DNA from: Photobacterium ganghwense
GTDB lineage: Bacteria; Pseudomonadota; Gammaproteobacteria; Enterobacterales; Vibrionaceae
Assembly (NCBI RefSeq): GCF_003025595.1
Contig: NZ_PYMI01000004.1
Location: forward strand, 620,001 to 684,000
Length of the DNA stretch: 64,000 bases
Reading direction: 5' to 3'
The notes under the pieces are model-generated. The model had not been told where the DNA came from and searched no databases. It worked only from the letters and a program-made list of their open reading frames with translations. Positions 55,538 to 63,910 of the stretch are shown one piece after another; within the stretch, counting starts at the first letter, position 1, and every line of letters begins with the position of its first letter. The translations under genes and the position numbers were made by a program.

Positions 55538-55735
55538 GTGTCTATCAATTCTATCGACCACAGCGAAATGTCTGACGTGGCATCAAAATGGGATTTCAAA
55601 GATGAAACGGCTTCCCATATCTCTCAGACCAAGCGCCAGCAGGCTGAAGCACGTCGCCGAATTGAACTGCTACGTGATATTCGAGCAAGCGGCCTGACCA
55701 TTGAAGAGGCAAAGGAACTCGGACTTATCCATTAA
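55538..55735 (+). CDS. Small conserved hypothetical protein
   Basis: A 65-residue protein starting with GTG after a very strong SD (AGGAGGTTATT). Acidic N-terminal half, then a basic amphipathic helix QTKRQQAEARRRIELLRDIR followed by SGLTIEEAKELGL. The last part resembles a short helix-turn-helix-like or ribosome-associated tail. Not recognised further. It lies 158 bases before trxC. Confidence 0.75.
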   Translation: MSINSIDHSEMSDVASKWDFKDETASHISQTKRQQAEARRRIELLRDIRASGLTIEEAKELGLIH

Positions 55736-55893
55736 CCTGAAACTACGTGCCATATACACCCGAATACAGAAACAGCCTGACCGGTCATAACAACGATAGA
55801 GATTTTCTATCACACTAATCTGTTATTTCAGCTTTTCTAATACCTGGGTAGTCGTTACATTAGTGCGCATAAACACCGAATGGAACGCAACTA

Positions 55894-56328
55894 ATGACTA
55901 CAATGACTACCCGTTGTCCTCATTGCAACGCAATGAATCGTATCCCAACTGAACGTGTCAATGACGTGGCCAACTGCGGCTCTTGCAAAGAACGCCTGCT
56001 TGACGGCAAACCGGTCGAAGGCACTACCGAGAACTTTCTGACTTTGCTGCAAAGCGACAAACCGGTAGTCGTAGATTTCTGGGCACCGTGGTGTAACCCG
56101 TGTGTCGGCTTCGCGCCAATCTTTGAAGATGTGGCAAAAGAGCGGAATGGCGATGTACGCTTTGTGAAAATCGATACGGAATCCCAGCAGGCGCTGGCAG
56201 CGCAATACCGTATTCGTAGTATTCCGACTATTATGGTTTTCAAAAACGGCCAATTAGCAGACACCATCAATGGTGCCTTACCTAAAGGCCAGTTTGATCA
56301 GTGGCTAAACCAAGCGCTGACCAAGTAA
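55894..56328 (+). CDS. trxC: Thioredoxin 2 (TrxC), zinc-binding type
   Basis: A 144-residue cytoplasmic disulfide reductase. It has the N-terminal zinc module CPHC...CGSC (residues about 8-32) that distinguishes TrxC from TrxA, then a thioredoxin domain with VVVDFWAPWCNPC and the cis-Pro RSIPTIM. The active site reads WCNPC, not the usual WCGPC, which may alter redox potential. Two in-frame ATGs (55894, 55903) are close together; either is possible. Own terminator. Confidence 0.94.
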   Translation: MTTMTTRCPHCNAMNRIPTERVNDVANCGSCKERLLDGKPVEGTTENFLTLLQSDKPVVVDFWAPWCNPCVGFAPIFEDVAKERNGDVRFVKIDTESQQALAAQYRIRSIPTIMVFKNGQLADTINGALPKGQFDQWLNQALTK

Positions 56329-56420
56329 CCGACCGGACAAGCCGCATTTATTTACCGTGCTGTACATCAAGAGAGCGGTAGATCTAGAGAGCTTTCCGTT
56401 TAAAGCGCTTTACACTCACT

Positions 56421-56447
56421 GAAAAGGTGCCTGATGGCACCTTTTTG
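56421..56447 (+). terminator. Terminator of trxC
   Basis: AAAAGGTGCC-TGAT-GGCACCTTTTT. Confidence 0.9.
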
Positions 56448-56535
56448 TTATCTGCTCTCTATGCCACTGGTTGCCCTTTTGCTAGAGTGACGCTCATAGC
56501 CCCGCCTTTATCATTACAATTACAAGGACGAATCT

Positions 56536-58371
56536 GTGAGCAAATCAGCGTCGGCCGTACTCAGCCAGATCAATGTTTACCCTATCAAATCCATTCGTGG
56601 TCTGAGCCAGTCGCAAGCCTGGGTCGAGAAACAGGGAATCGCGTTTGACCGCCGTTTTATGGTCGCCAAAACCGATGGTGGCATGATTACCGCACGCAAA
56701 TACCCGCAACTGGTCAAAGTCACCGCAGCCCTACAACCGGATGGTCTGATACTCAGTTACCCGGACACTGCCCCTCTGCGCCTCAGGTACGCCGAGTTCA
56801 CGATGGTGGAAACCCCATCCACCGTATGGAAAGACACGTTTCCGGCCCACCAAACTACCTCAGAAGCGAATCGTTGGTTCAGTGAACTCATTGGCGAGCC
56901 AGTGCAACTGCTCTATACCGGAGAGCAATCCCAGCGCATCCGTCAGAAAGTCGGCCATAACGTGAGTTTTGCTGACGGCTATCCGCTGTTGATTATCAGC
57001 GAGGGATCTCTGGAGGCCCTGAATGCACGCAGCCCCCAGCGTCATACCATGGATCAGTTCCGCACCAATTTAGTCGTCTCCGGCACAGAGCCGTTTGCGG
57101 AAGATGGCTGGAAACGAATCCGAATCGGTGAGGTGGAATTTGAGGCCGTCAAGCCGTGTGCCCGCTGTATCCTGACCACAGTGAATCCGCAAACCGGACA
57201 ATTAAATGCCCAGAAAGAGCCGCTCAACACGCTGCTGAAATTTCGCTCTGACGGCAGTGGTGACGTGTACTTCGGGCAAAATCTGGTGGCGCTGAATGAA
57301 GGTATCATTCATGCCGGTGATACCATTGAAGTTCTGGAGACCCAGGCCAGACCGCTTTACCCCGATAATTGCACGCCATCGCTGACACTCACTTGTGTTG
57401 AACGGGAAGACATTGCCCGGGATTTTTGTACCTTCTGGCTGGAGCCAACCAAGCAACAAACACTGCCCGCTTATCAGCCCGGCCAGCATCTGCCACTGCA
57501 GGTAGAGATCAATGGCGAATACGTTTCTCGCCGCTATACGCTGTCGTCCAGTCCGTCCCGCCCTGGCCGCTATGCCATCTCGGTTAAGCGGGTAAACGAT
57601 GGTCGGGTTTCAAACTGGTTACATGACAACCTGCAGGTTGGCGACACGCTGGTTGCCGAGTCACCGGACGGCAGTTTTCATCTTGGGCCCCATACCGACA
57701 AGCTTTTGTTGTTGTCTGCCGGGAGTGGCATCACTCCCATGATCGCGATGCTGCGTTATCTGGCCGATCATAATCAGATCAACGATGTGGTGTTTTATCA
57801 TCAGTGCCGCAGCGAAGCGGATATTCCGTATCAGGCCGAACTGGCAAAACTGCAGTCTGAACACCCTGCACTGAAAGTAACCATTGCATTAAGTCAGCCA
57901 AATAACAGCTGGCAGGGGATAACCGGTCGATTCAGTGCAATCCACCTGGATCATATCCCGCATCTTACAGAGCGTCAGGTGTTCGTTTGTGGTCCAAACC
58001 GTTTCATGGACGATGCCAAAGCCTTGCTGCTGAACGCCGGACTGGCGGGAGAGCGCTACCATCAGGAATCCTTCGGTGCGAGCCGTGGTGGCGACGAGGC
58101 GACCGCACAGAAACACACTGTGACAATCAGCATTGATGGCCATTTATTTCAGGGCCATAACCAGGCCACCTTGTTGGATCAGGCTGAATCTGCCGGGCTT
58201 GGGATCGCCAACAGCTGCCGGGCTGGGTTCTGTGGTTCATGCAAAATGACCCTGGAATCTGGCACGGTTGACCAGCCGGACGTCCCGGCCTTGCTGCCGG
58301 GTGAAAAGGAGGCAGGGAAAGTACTGGCCTGTTGTTGTATTCCGTTAAGTGATGTTGAATTGATCAGCTAA
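56536..58371 (+). CDS. MOSC-domain protein fused to a ferredoxin reductase with 2Fe-2S cluster
   Basis: A 611-residue fusion. MOSC N and MOSC domains (about residues 8-275): INVYPIKSIRG start, FDRRFMVAKTDG and the Cys of KPCARCILTTVNPQTG that holds the molybdopterin cofactor in YcbX-like enzymes. Then an FAD/NAD reductase (about 290-490: RRYTLSSSP for FAD, AGSGITPMIAMLRYL for NAD) and a plant-type 2Fe-2S ferredoxin domain with CRAGFCGSC...ACCC. In E. coli, YcbX takes electrons from CysJ to detoxify N-hydroxylated bases; here the electron chain seems built in. GTG start at 56536. Confidence 0.88.
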   Translation: MSKSASAVLSQINVYPIKSIRGLSQSQAWVEKQGIAFDRRFMVAKTDGGMITARKYPQLVKVTAALQPDGLILSYPDTAPLRLRYAEFTMVETPSTVWKDTFPAHQTTSEANRWFSELIGEPVQLLYTGEQSQRIRQKVGHNVSFADGYPLLIISEGSLEALNARSPQRHTMDQFRTNLVVSGTEPFAEDGWKRIRIGEVEFEAVKPCARCILTTVNPQTGQLNAQKEPLNTLLKFRSDGSGDVYFGQNLVALNEGIIHAGDTIEVLETQARPLYPDNCTPSLTLTCVEREDIARDFCTFWLEPTKQQTLPAYQPGQHLPLQVEINGEYVSRRYTLSSSPSRPGRYAISVKRVNDGRVSNWLHDNLQVGDTLVAESPDGSFHLGPHTDKLLLLSAGSGITPMIAMLRYLADHNQINDVVFYHQCRSEADIPYQAELAKLQSEHPALKVTIALSQPNNSWQGITGRFSAIHLDHIPHLTERQVFVCGPNRFMDDAKALLLNAGLAGERYHQESFGASRGGDEATAQKHTVTISIDGHLFQGHNQATLLDQAESAGLGIANSCRAGFCGSCKMTLESGTVDQPDVPALLPGEKEAGKVLACCCIPLSDVELIS

Positions 58372-58385
58372 CACGCCAGCCGTTT

Positions 58386-58415
58386 CAGGTTCAGGCTCAG
58401 GCTCAGGCTCAGGCT
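58386..58415. repeat. Hexanucleotide repeat (CAGGCT)4
   Basis: One CAGGTT and four perfect CAGGCT units just after the fusion-reductase stop, before its terminator. Confidence 0.9.
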
Positions 58416-58427
58416 CAATAGCCACAT

Positions 58428-58462
58428 AAAAAACAGCCACCCAATAAGGTGGCTGTTTTTTC
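58428..58462. terminator. Bidirectional terminator between reductase and nlpE-like gene
   Basis: AAAAAACAGCCACC pairs with GGTGGCTGTTTTTT around 7 bases; works both ways between convergent genes. Confidence 0.92.
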
Positions 58463-58498
58463 AGACTCCGTTAAAGCACTTTACACGCTGATCTGCGC

Positions 58499-59095
58499 TT
58501 ACTGCTTTTTCAGGATATAGTGGCTTTCCAGATCGCCGGTGATGCGGTTACCTTCCAAATCAAGGCGGAACAATTGATTTTCGCCGACAAAATACTGCAC
58601 CGCAGAATCAGAAATTCCAGGCAGCGCGATAGTGTTACCCGCGGTATTCCAGTTGAACGTACCTTCGTGTTCAAAAGCACCACCGTCTTTACCCAGGTAC
58701 ATTTCAGTCAGGGTAAATGTACCATCGTCTTTAATCACCAGCTCAGTCTTAATACCTTCACAATCTGCACATGGCAGAATACCGGTATACGTACCAGCCC
58801 AGTCCAGCGAGTTACGCGCGTTGTGTTCCATGTCCGCCACCGGTTCACTGCTTTCGCCGGCTTTCATTTCGTCCTGTTCGCCCTCAGCCATCACATCAGC
58901 CGGTTGCGCAGCTTCAGCTTCATTGCTTTCTGCCTTATTTTCAACCTGAGTCATGCCCTCGGTTTGAACTGCTTGCTCTTCAACCACGGTAGCGGTTTCG
59001 CTAGCAGGTTGAGCGGCGGATTCTGGTGAGGCTTTTTGATCACATCCCGCCAGTACAAAACCAGCCACTACCAGTGCAAGTAAGGTCTTATTCAT
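58499..59095 (-). CDS. NlpE-like outer membrane lipoprotein
   Basis: A 198-residue lipoprotein: signal MNKTLLALVVAGFVLAGC with lipobox LAGC. An acidic, Glu/Ala-rich linker of about 75 residues follows, then a NlpE N-terminal-type domain (WAGTYTGILPCADCEGIKTELVI with the CxxC that senses redox or copper in E. coli NlpE). NlpE triggers Cpx stress signalling on surface contact or lipoprotein trafficking faults. The C-terminal OB domain of E. coli NlpE is missing, as in short family members. ATG at 59095 follows AAGGAACACACA. Confidence 0.85.
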   Translation of the reverse strand: MNKTLLALVVAGFVLAGCDQKASPESAAQPASETATVVEEQAVQTEGMTQVENKAESNEAEAAQPADVMAEGEQDEMKAGESSEPVADMEHNARNSLDWAGTYTGILPCADCEGIKTELVIKDDGTFTLTEMYLGKDGGAFEHEGTFNWNTAGNTIALPGISDSAVQYFVGENQLFRLDLEGNRITGDLESHYILKKQ

Positions 59096-59250
59096 TGTGT
59101 GTTCCTTATTAGCAATCTTTCTAAGATGGGTATCATTGTAGACTGCCCTCTGTGTGAATAACGTCATCCCAAGGTCAATGTTCAGTCAAAAAACACTATT
59201 CAATATTCACTCAAACTCACCTTGCTAATCACAAGATAGCACATTGTTAT

Positions 59251-60657
59251 TCAGTCAGTTAGCGGTTTTAAGCGAGCAGTAAAATGCCGCAGGACCGGCG
59301 GTTCGTAGTCAAATTCCAGCCCGCGAATTGAGCTTGCCTGCTGACAGACTGCAATCAGTGCATCGGCGACATAGTCCATGTGGTCATTGGTATATACCCG
59401 GCGCGGAATGGTCAATCGTAACAATTCCAATGGCGACGGTTTCTGTTGGCCAGTGCTCGGATCTCGGCCCAGAAGCAATGACCCAATTTCAACAGCCCGC
59501 ACCCCCGACTCAAGATACAGCGCATTGCACAAAGCCTGTGCCGGAAACTGCTCTGCCGGAATATGTGGGAGCACCTTTTTCGCATCCACAAACACGGCGT
59601 GCCCACCGGTCGGATACTGGATCGGCACGCCGCCCTCACGCAGCCTGTCGCCCAGGTATTTCACCTGGCTGATACGGTAATGCAGGAAGTCTTCGTCGGC
59701 AGCCTCATAGAGCCCGCGGGCCAGTGCCTCCATATCCCGCCCGGCCATGCCGCCGTAAGTCACAAACCCTTCCATCGGAACGCAGCGGGTACGGACAGCC
59801 TGAAACAACTCTTCATGATCCCGGATACAACAAAGGCCGCCGATATTCACCATCGGGTCTTTCTTGGCTGACATTGTGAGGATATCGCCATAACGATACA
59901 TCTCGCGGATAATCTCCAGCAAAGGCTTCTCGTCATACCCCTCTTCCCGCTGCTTGATGAAATAAGCGTTTTCACAGTAACGGGCGGAATCTATCACCAC
60001 CGGAATATCGTAGTGCTGAGCCAATGCGTAAACGTTGCGCATATTGGCCATGGATACCGGCTGCCCGCCCGAACTGTTACAGGTCACTGTCGTAATAATG
60101 GCGGCGATATTCACAGAGCCGTAATGCTGAATGGCGGTTTCGAGTTTTTCGAGATCAAAGTTCCCCTTCCAGTCATCGTAGACTTCAGTGGAAAACGCTT
60201 TTTCAGTTACCAGGTTAATCGCTTTCCCGCCGCACATTTCAATATGTCCGGCCGTTGTATCAAAATGGTAATTGGACAGAAAAACCGCCTCTGTGCCTCC
60301 CCTGACTTTGCGCATCCGTTCAATCAGGCAGGGAAACAAAATTTGCTCGGCTCCCCGCCCCTGATGGGTCGGCACCACCAGCTTGTACTGAAAAAAGTGC
60401 TGTACGGCATCACACAGGTTAAAAAAGTTCCGGCTACCGGCATAGGCTTCATCCCCCAACATCAGCCCGGCCCACTGAGTATCACTCATTGCACCAGTAC
60501 CGGAGTCGGTCAGCAAATCGATATACACATCTTCACTGCGCAGCATAAACGGATTATAACCCGCCGCTTCAAGGGCCAATTGGCGATCCGCTTCTGTGGT
60601 CATGCGAATTCGCTCTACCATTTTGATTCGAAAAGGTTCAGGGACACGCTTGCTCAT
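59251..60657 (-). CDS. Second tryptophanase-type beta-eliminating lyase
   Basis: A 468-residue PLP lyase of the tryptophanase/tyrosine phenol-lyase family. Much of the N-terminal half resembles TPL ([50 protein letters not shown]). The residues that separate the two activities are tryptophanase-like: Asp in HFDTTAGH (TPL has Thr), Ile in AVEIGSLL (TPL has Arg) and His in LRHFTARL (TPL has Phe). PLP Lys is in MSAKKDPM. Together with its own TnaC-like leader this argues for tryptophan or a related indolic substrate. GGAGAGCCACT precedes ATG at 60657. No permease is adjacent. Confidence 0.85.
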   Translation of the reverse strand: MSKRVPEPFRIKMVERIRMTTEADRQLALEAAGYNPFMLRSEDVYIDLLTDSGTGAMSDTQWAGLMLGDEAYAGSRNFFNLCDAVQHFFQYKLVVPTHQGRGAEQILFPCLIERMRKVRGGTEAVFLSNYHFDTTAGHIEMCGGKAINLVTEKAFSTEVYDDWKGNFDLEKLETAIQHYGSVNIAAIITTVTCNSSGGQPVSMANMRNVYALAQHYDIPVVIDSARYCENAYFIKQREEGYDEKPLLEIIREMYRYGDILTMSAKKDPMVNIGGLCCIRDHEELFQAVRTRCVPMEGFVTYGGMAGRDMEALARGLYEAADEDFLHYRISQVKYLGDRLREGGVPIQYPTGGHAVFVDAKKVLPHIPAEQFPAQALCNALYLESGVRAVEIGSLLLGRDPSTGQQKPSPLELLRLTIPRRVYTNDHMDYVADALIAVCQQASSIRGLEFDYEPPVLRHFTARLKPLTD

Positions 60658-60745
60658 AGTGGCTCTCCAGCTTTGGAAAACACGCAGACAATCCGGTGAT
60701 CGGATCAAGGAAAAATAGGTGGTGAAAACATCGACGGTGCCGCAA

Positions 60746-60859
60746 TCAGCCGACAGCAGGAAAGTTATTAGTCAGACGAAAATCAATATTGAACCAGGCA
60801 GAAAGCACCAGCCGTATCGCGGGCACCCTGGTACGTTGCAACAAGGTATTCTCAGCCAT
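60746..60859 (-). CDS. tnaC: TnaC-like leader peptide of the second tryptophanase-type gene
   Basis: A 37-residue frame from ATG 60859 (AGGGTG seven bases before it). The C-terminal part reads [13 protein letters not shown] then AVG and TGA. Trp at 22, Asp at 26, a hydrophobic residue at +7 and Pro at +12 keep the exact geometry of E. coli TnaC, and WFNID is identical to it. It ends 88 bases before the lyase gene, on the same strand. This predicts tryptophan-dependent stalling and control of the lyase. The start codon is less certain than the motif; a GTG nearer the Trp is possible. Confidence 0.82.
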   Translation of the reverse strand: MAENTLLQRTRVPAIRLVLSAWFNIDFRLTNNFPAVG

Positions 60860-61415
60860 CCTGCAGCACCCTGCGGAAAGAAAACTGACCTAAGTATAGT
60901 CAGCTGTTCATAACAAGCCTGATATCAACTGGCCTTGTTCTTCTGGCATAAATTTTTTCAAACAAGGCTTTACAGCCCGACAGATTACAGATAATGTGCT
61001 CAGGTCTGTTGCTCAGACCGAGACATAATTTTCGAAGAACACGCCTCACTTCTCGCCAAAGTAAGAAGCACCTCCAGAAGATTACACCACACATCCCACT
61101 ACACACTGAGTTGCAAGTGTTTCGTAGTGATGAGTCAGCGAGTTAGGTGAGCTCCTGACGGGTGAAACCAAAGGTCGATGAGTAACTTAACCAGCGTGAT
61201 GCTGAAAACTATTACCGCCGCTGAACCCTCTCGGTGTTCTCCACTTTGTTAAGGAGAACGCGAATTCAACAAGAAAACGAATTCAGGAAGAAAGTCAGCT
61301 CAGTCGGCGTTTACTCAACGTAATGACCACAAGCCAAACGCAAGTGACCTGACCAGACGATTAACGTCTATGGCAAATAGTCCGAATGCAGTGCTTGGGT
61401 AGAAAGGACAACACC
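60860..61415. other. Divergent spacer between lyase and cold-shock-like gene
   Basis: About 550 bases with the promoters of both genes. A Cys-rich frame on the minus strand (60900-61106) lacks a ribosome site and is not called. No other structure was noted. Confidence 0.45.
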
Positions 61416-61616
61416 ATGATTTCACAAACCGGCATTATCCGTAGCTACAACCCTTTTAACCAAACTGGCCTGATCACTTCAGATTTAGGTGGCGACATCC
61501 GCTTTAGCGCCGCTCAGGTATCTGAACAAGACAGTCCGGCATCTGGCAGTCTGGTATCATTCATCCTGGATGACTCAGAACATACTCTGCAAGCGGTAAA
61601 AATCCGCTTCATCTGA
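61416..61616 (+). CDS. Small cold-shock-domain-like protein
   Basis: A 66-residue protein with the outline of a cold shock OB-fold (TGIIRSYNPFNQTGLITSDLGGDIRFSAAQV...GSLVSFIL) but without the aromatic RNP1/RNP2 residues (GFGFI and VFVH replaced by TGLI and IRFS). It may bind RNA differently or bind something else. ATG at 61416 follows AGAAAGGACAACACC. Terminator follows. Confidence 0.7.
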   Translation: MISQTGIIRSYNPFNQTGLITSDLGGDIRFSAAQVSEQDSPASGSLVSFILDDSEHTLQAVKIRFI

Positions 61617-61660
61617 CTCGCCCAGCTAACTGGACGAGGCTAATAAAAAGTGACAATACC

Positions 61661-61690
61661 GAGGCAAGGGCTTATAACCTTGCCTTTTTC
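61661..61690 (+). terminator. Terminator of the cold-shock-like gene
   Basis: AGGCAAGG pairs with CCTTGCCT, loop 8 bases, then T-run. Confidence 0.85.
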
Positions 61691-62285
61691 ATTTTTGGCG
61701 ACCGACAATTATCTAACCGATATCCCTTCATTCCCTCCCACCTTACCGATTTTTACATCACTGCCCGCAATCTCCTGCTCAGCTTGAGCGGATTCTTCTG
61801 ACTGACTTTTCTGATAGTTATGCCTGTCTTTTTTCTGCTTTCTGTCAGCACTTTTTTGTATTTACTGGTTAACATTCATATCGTTATCCACTGCGCATTA
61901 CGCCGCCAGCCGCTGCCACTTTCAAAAGTAATCCATTACAAAAAAGCCAACCAACAACCAAATCGCTCAATTTTCAACCAAACAAAGCGGATATAATTCA
62001 CAGAAAAACATGAAAAATGGAAACGCGTTTTTACTTATATCGTCAGCATAAAGTCAGCCAAATGTCAGCGCTGTGTCAGGCATGGCTTTTTAATGCTTTT
62101 ATCAAGTTTTCAGAACAAAAGGCGGGAAAAGTGCAACATACCTCACACTTTAGGTATCTTTTACACTGTGAAACTGAATTTTATGTCATTAAGGAAACAA
62201 TTTGACAATTTGCTTGTCTGTATATGGCAAACTAATACAAAAAATAAATGAATAAATAGTCAATACAGACAAAAGAGAGTGATTC
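61691..62285. other. Gene-free stretch before the M23 peptidase leader
   Basis: About 590 bases. One 62-codon frame (62017) lacks a ribosome site and is not called. The right end is AT-rich and probably the promoter. No clear Zur or other metal box was recognised. Confidence 0.5.
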
Positions 62286-62372
62286 ATGCCAGGTATGGCG
62301 ACTTCCATTTTTTCTTTTTCCCATACCTGCCGTATTAAAAGCCTGCCAACAAATAAAAACGACGAGTTCTAA
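62286..62372 (+). CDS. 28-codon upstream ORF in the M23 peptidase leader
   Basis: ATG at 62286 after GAGAGTGATTC, sequence MPGMATSIFSFSHTCR followed by IKSLPTNKNDEF, TAA at 62370. The stop is three bases before the M23 start codon, which itself has only a weak ribosome site, so translational coupling is likely. The reading frame contains a 9-bp inverted repeat. Confidence 0.5.
   Translation: MPGMATSIFSFSHTCRIKSLPTNKNDEF
62290..62339 (+). promoter_or_regulatory. Inverted repeat inside the upstream ORF
   Basis: CAGGTATGG and CCATACCTG, perfect 9-bp arms, 32-base spacer, near the start of the upstream ORF. It could fold over the leader and block or expose translation. Confidence 0.5.
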
Positions 62373-62375
62373 GAT

Positions 62376-63689
62376 ATGCCAATACACAACGCGACATTGC
62401 CACGGAGATGGTTGTCGACCAAATACATCGGGATTGCCAGCCTGTCACTGATTACCATGGCGGTGTTCCTGAATAACAGTCAAACGACTAATCGTACAAT
62501 TCCACTGAACCTTGTCAGTTCGTCCCCATGGACACCCAATGAAGATGCACTGACCACAACCACCATTGAACCACCCCGCTACGCTTACACCATTCAGAAA
62601 GGTGACACCCTAAGCGAAATCTTCTCCAGGCTGAACATCCCATTGAACACTGTTCAACAACTAATGGAAGCCGATTTAAACCACCTGAAAATCGACACCC
62701 TCAAACCAGGTAACAGCATGCGCTTCTGGCTGGCTGACGATCAACGGCAACTTAAACGCCTTGAACTCGAATTTACGCTGGCGCAAAAAGTCATTTATGA
62801 ACGTCTGGATGATGAAAACTTCAATGTGGAAGAAATCGCTATTCCGGGTGACTGGAGCGATGTGATTGCCAATGGTGAAATCCACGGCAGTTTTGCTAAC
62901 TCAGCCAAAAAAGCCGGTCTAAAAGCCACGGAAGTGCATGAAATCACCAGCTTGCTGAAAGATAAGCTCAATTTTTCTCGCGATCTTCGTGCCGGGGATA
63001 AATTTGAAGTGGTGGTGTCCCGTCAGTCGGTTAAAGAAAAACTGACCGGGCAGCATGAATTGCGGGCTATCCGTATCCATAGCCGTGGCCAGACCATTTC
63101 GGCTTATCTGCACAGTGATGGTAACTTCTACGACGCCAAAGGCGACAGCCTGCAACGTGCCTTCATGCGCTATCCATACGCCACCAACCAGCGCTGGCGA
63201 ATCAGTTCCCAGTTTAATCCTAAGCGCCACCACCCGGTCACCGGACGCGTTGCGCCACACAATGGTGTCGACTTCGCCACCCCGCGTGGTACACCTGTAC
63301 TGGCAACCGGTGACGGCGTTGTTGTCCAAACTGTTAGTCACCCGTACGCTGGTAAATATGTGGTCATCCAACATGGAACCAACTACAAAACCCGCTACTT
63401 GCATAACAGTAAGATACTGGTCAAGAAAGGACAGAAAGTCTCACGTGGCCAGCGTATCGCCCTGGCGGGCAGCACCGGTCGCGTTACCGGCCCTCACATT
63501 CATTATGAGTTCCTGATTCGTAACCGTCCGGTGAACCCATTGACTGCCAATATCCCTATGGCCTCTTCGGTGCCAAGCAAGGAGATGGGACAGTTTAAAG
63601 AAACGGTCGCGATGTATAACACCATGATGAAAGATGATCAGAAGGGAATACTTCGCCTGGCTAAAAACAACAACCAGCCCAAAGACTGA
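62376..63689 (+). CDS. M23 family murein DD-endopeptidase (Shy/MepM type)
   Basis: A 437-residue cell-wall hydrolase that cuts peptide crosslinks to let the wall grow. N-terminal membrane anchor (YIGIASLSLITMAVFL), an OapA/LysM-like domain (YTIQKGDTLSEIFSRLNIPL, about residues 70-120), a second domain, and the LytM/M23 catalytic domain with HNGVDFATPRGTPV (His and Asp zinc ligands, about residue 295), YLHNSKILVKKGQKV and GPHIHYEFLI (HxH). The size and layout match Vibrio Shy endopeptidases of about 430 residues. Translation is probably tied to the upstream ORF. Confidence 0.92.
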   Translation: MPIHNATLPRRWLSTKYIGIASLSLITMAVFLNNSQTTNRTIPLNLVSSSPWTPNEDALTTTTIEPPRYAYTIQKGDTLSEIFSRLNIPLNTVQQLMEADLNHLKIDTLKPGNSMRFWLADDQRQLKRLELEFTLAQKVIYERLDDENFNVEEIAIPGDWSDVIANGEIHGSFANSAKKAGLKATEVHEITSLLKDKLNFSRDLRAGDKFEVVVSRQSVKEKLTGQHELRAIRIHSRGQTISAYLHSDGNFYDAKGDSLQRAFMRYPYATNQRWRISSQFNPKRHHPVTGRVAPHNGVDFATPRGTPVLATGDGVVVQTVSHPYAGKYVVIQHGTNYKTRYLHNSKILVKKGQKVSRGQRIALAGSTGRVTGPHIHYEFLIRNRPVNPLTANIPMASSVPSKEMGQFKETVAMYNTMMKDDQKGILRLAKNNNQPKD

Positions 63690-63730
63690 TAACCAGAGCT
63701 TTATCGCGGTAACCAGGATCAAATAGCATC

Positions 63731-63766
63731 TACGGGGAGATCTCTTTTCCCCGTGGGTGTTTTTGC
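63731..63766 (+). terminator. Terminator of the M23 gene
   Basis: ACGGGGA pairs with TCCCCGT, followed by GGGTGTTTTT. Confidence 0.75.
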
Positions 63767-63850
63767 TTGTTTACTGCTCACGGATGATGGTCATCAGTGA
63801 TAAATAGCGGGGGCAGATGGCGTGTTTGATCACGCACTTCAATGGCTTCT

Positions 63851-63910
63851 GTTGAGGTTGAGGTTGAGGTTGAGGTTGAGGTTGAGGTTGAGGTTGAGGT
63901 TGAGGTTGAT
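63851..63910. repeat. Hexanucleotide repeat (GTTGAG)9
   Basis: Nine perfect GTTGAG units plus a final GTTGAT, the longest such tract in the window, in the spacer after the M23 gene. The Pro-Gln and Ser-Thr repeat frames across it are artefacts. Confidence 0.95.

Noticed and set aside
59251..60657. Calling the second lyase tyrosine phenol-lyase
   Set aside because: The Asp, Ile and His at the specificity positions and the TnaC-like leader fit tryptophanase instead.
62017..62205. 62-codon frame upstream of the M23 gene
   Set aside because: No ribosome site and no family resemblance; lies in probable promoter DNA.
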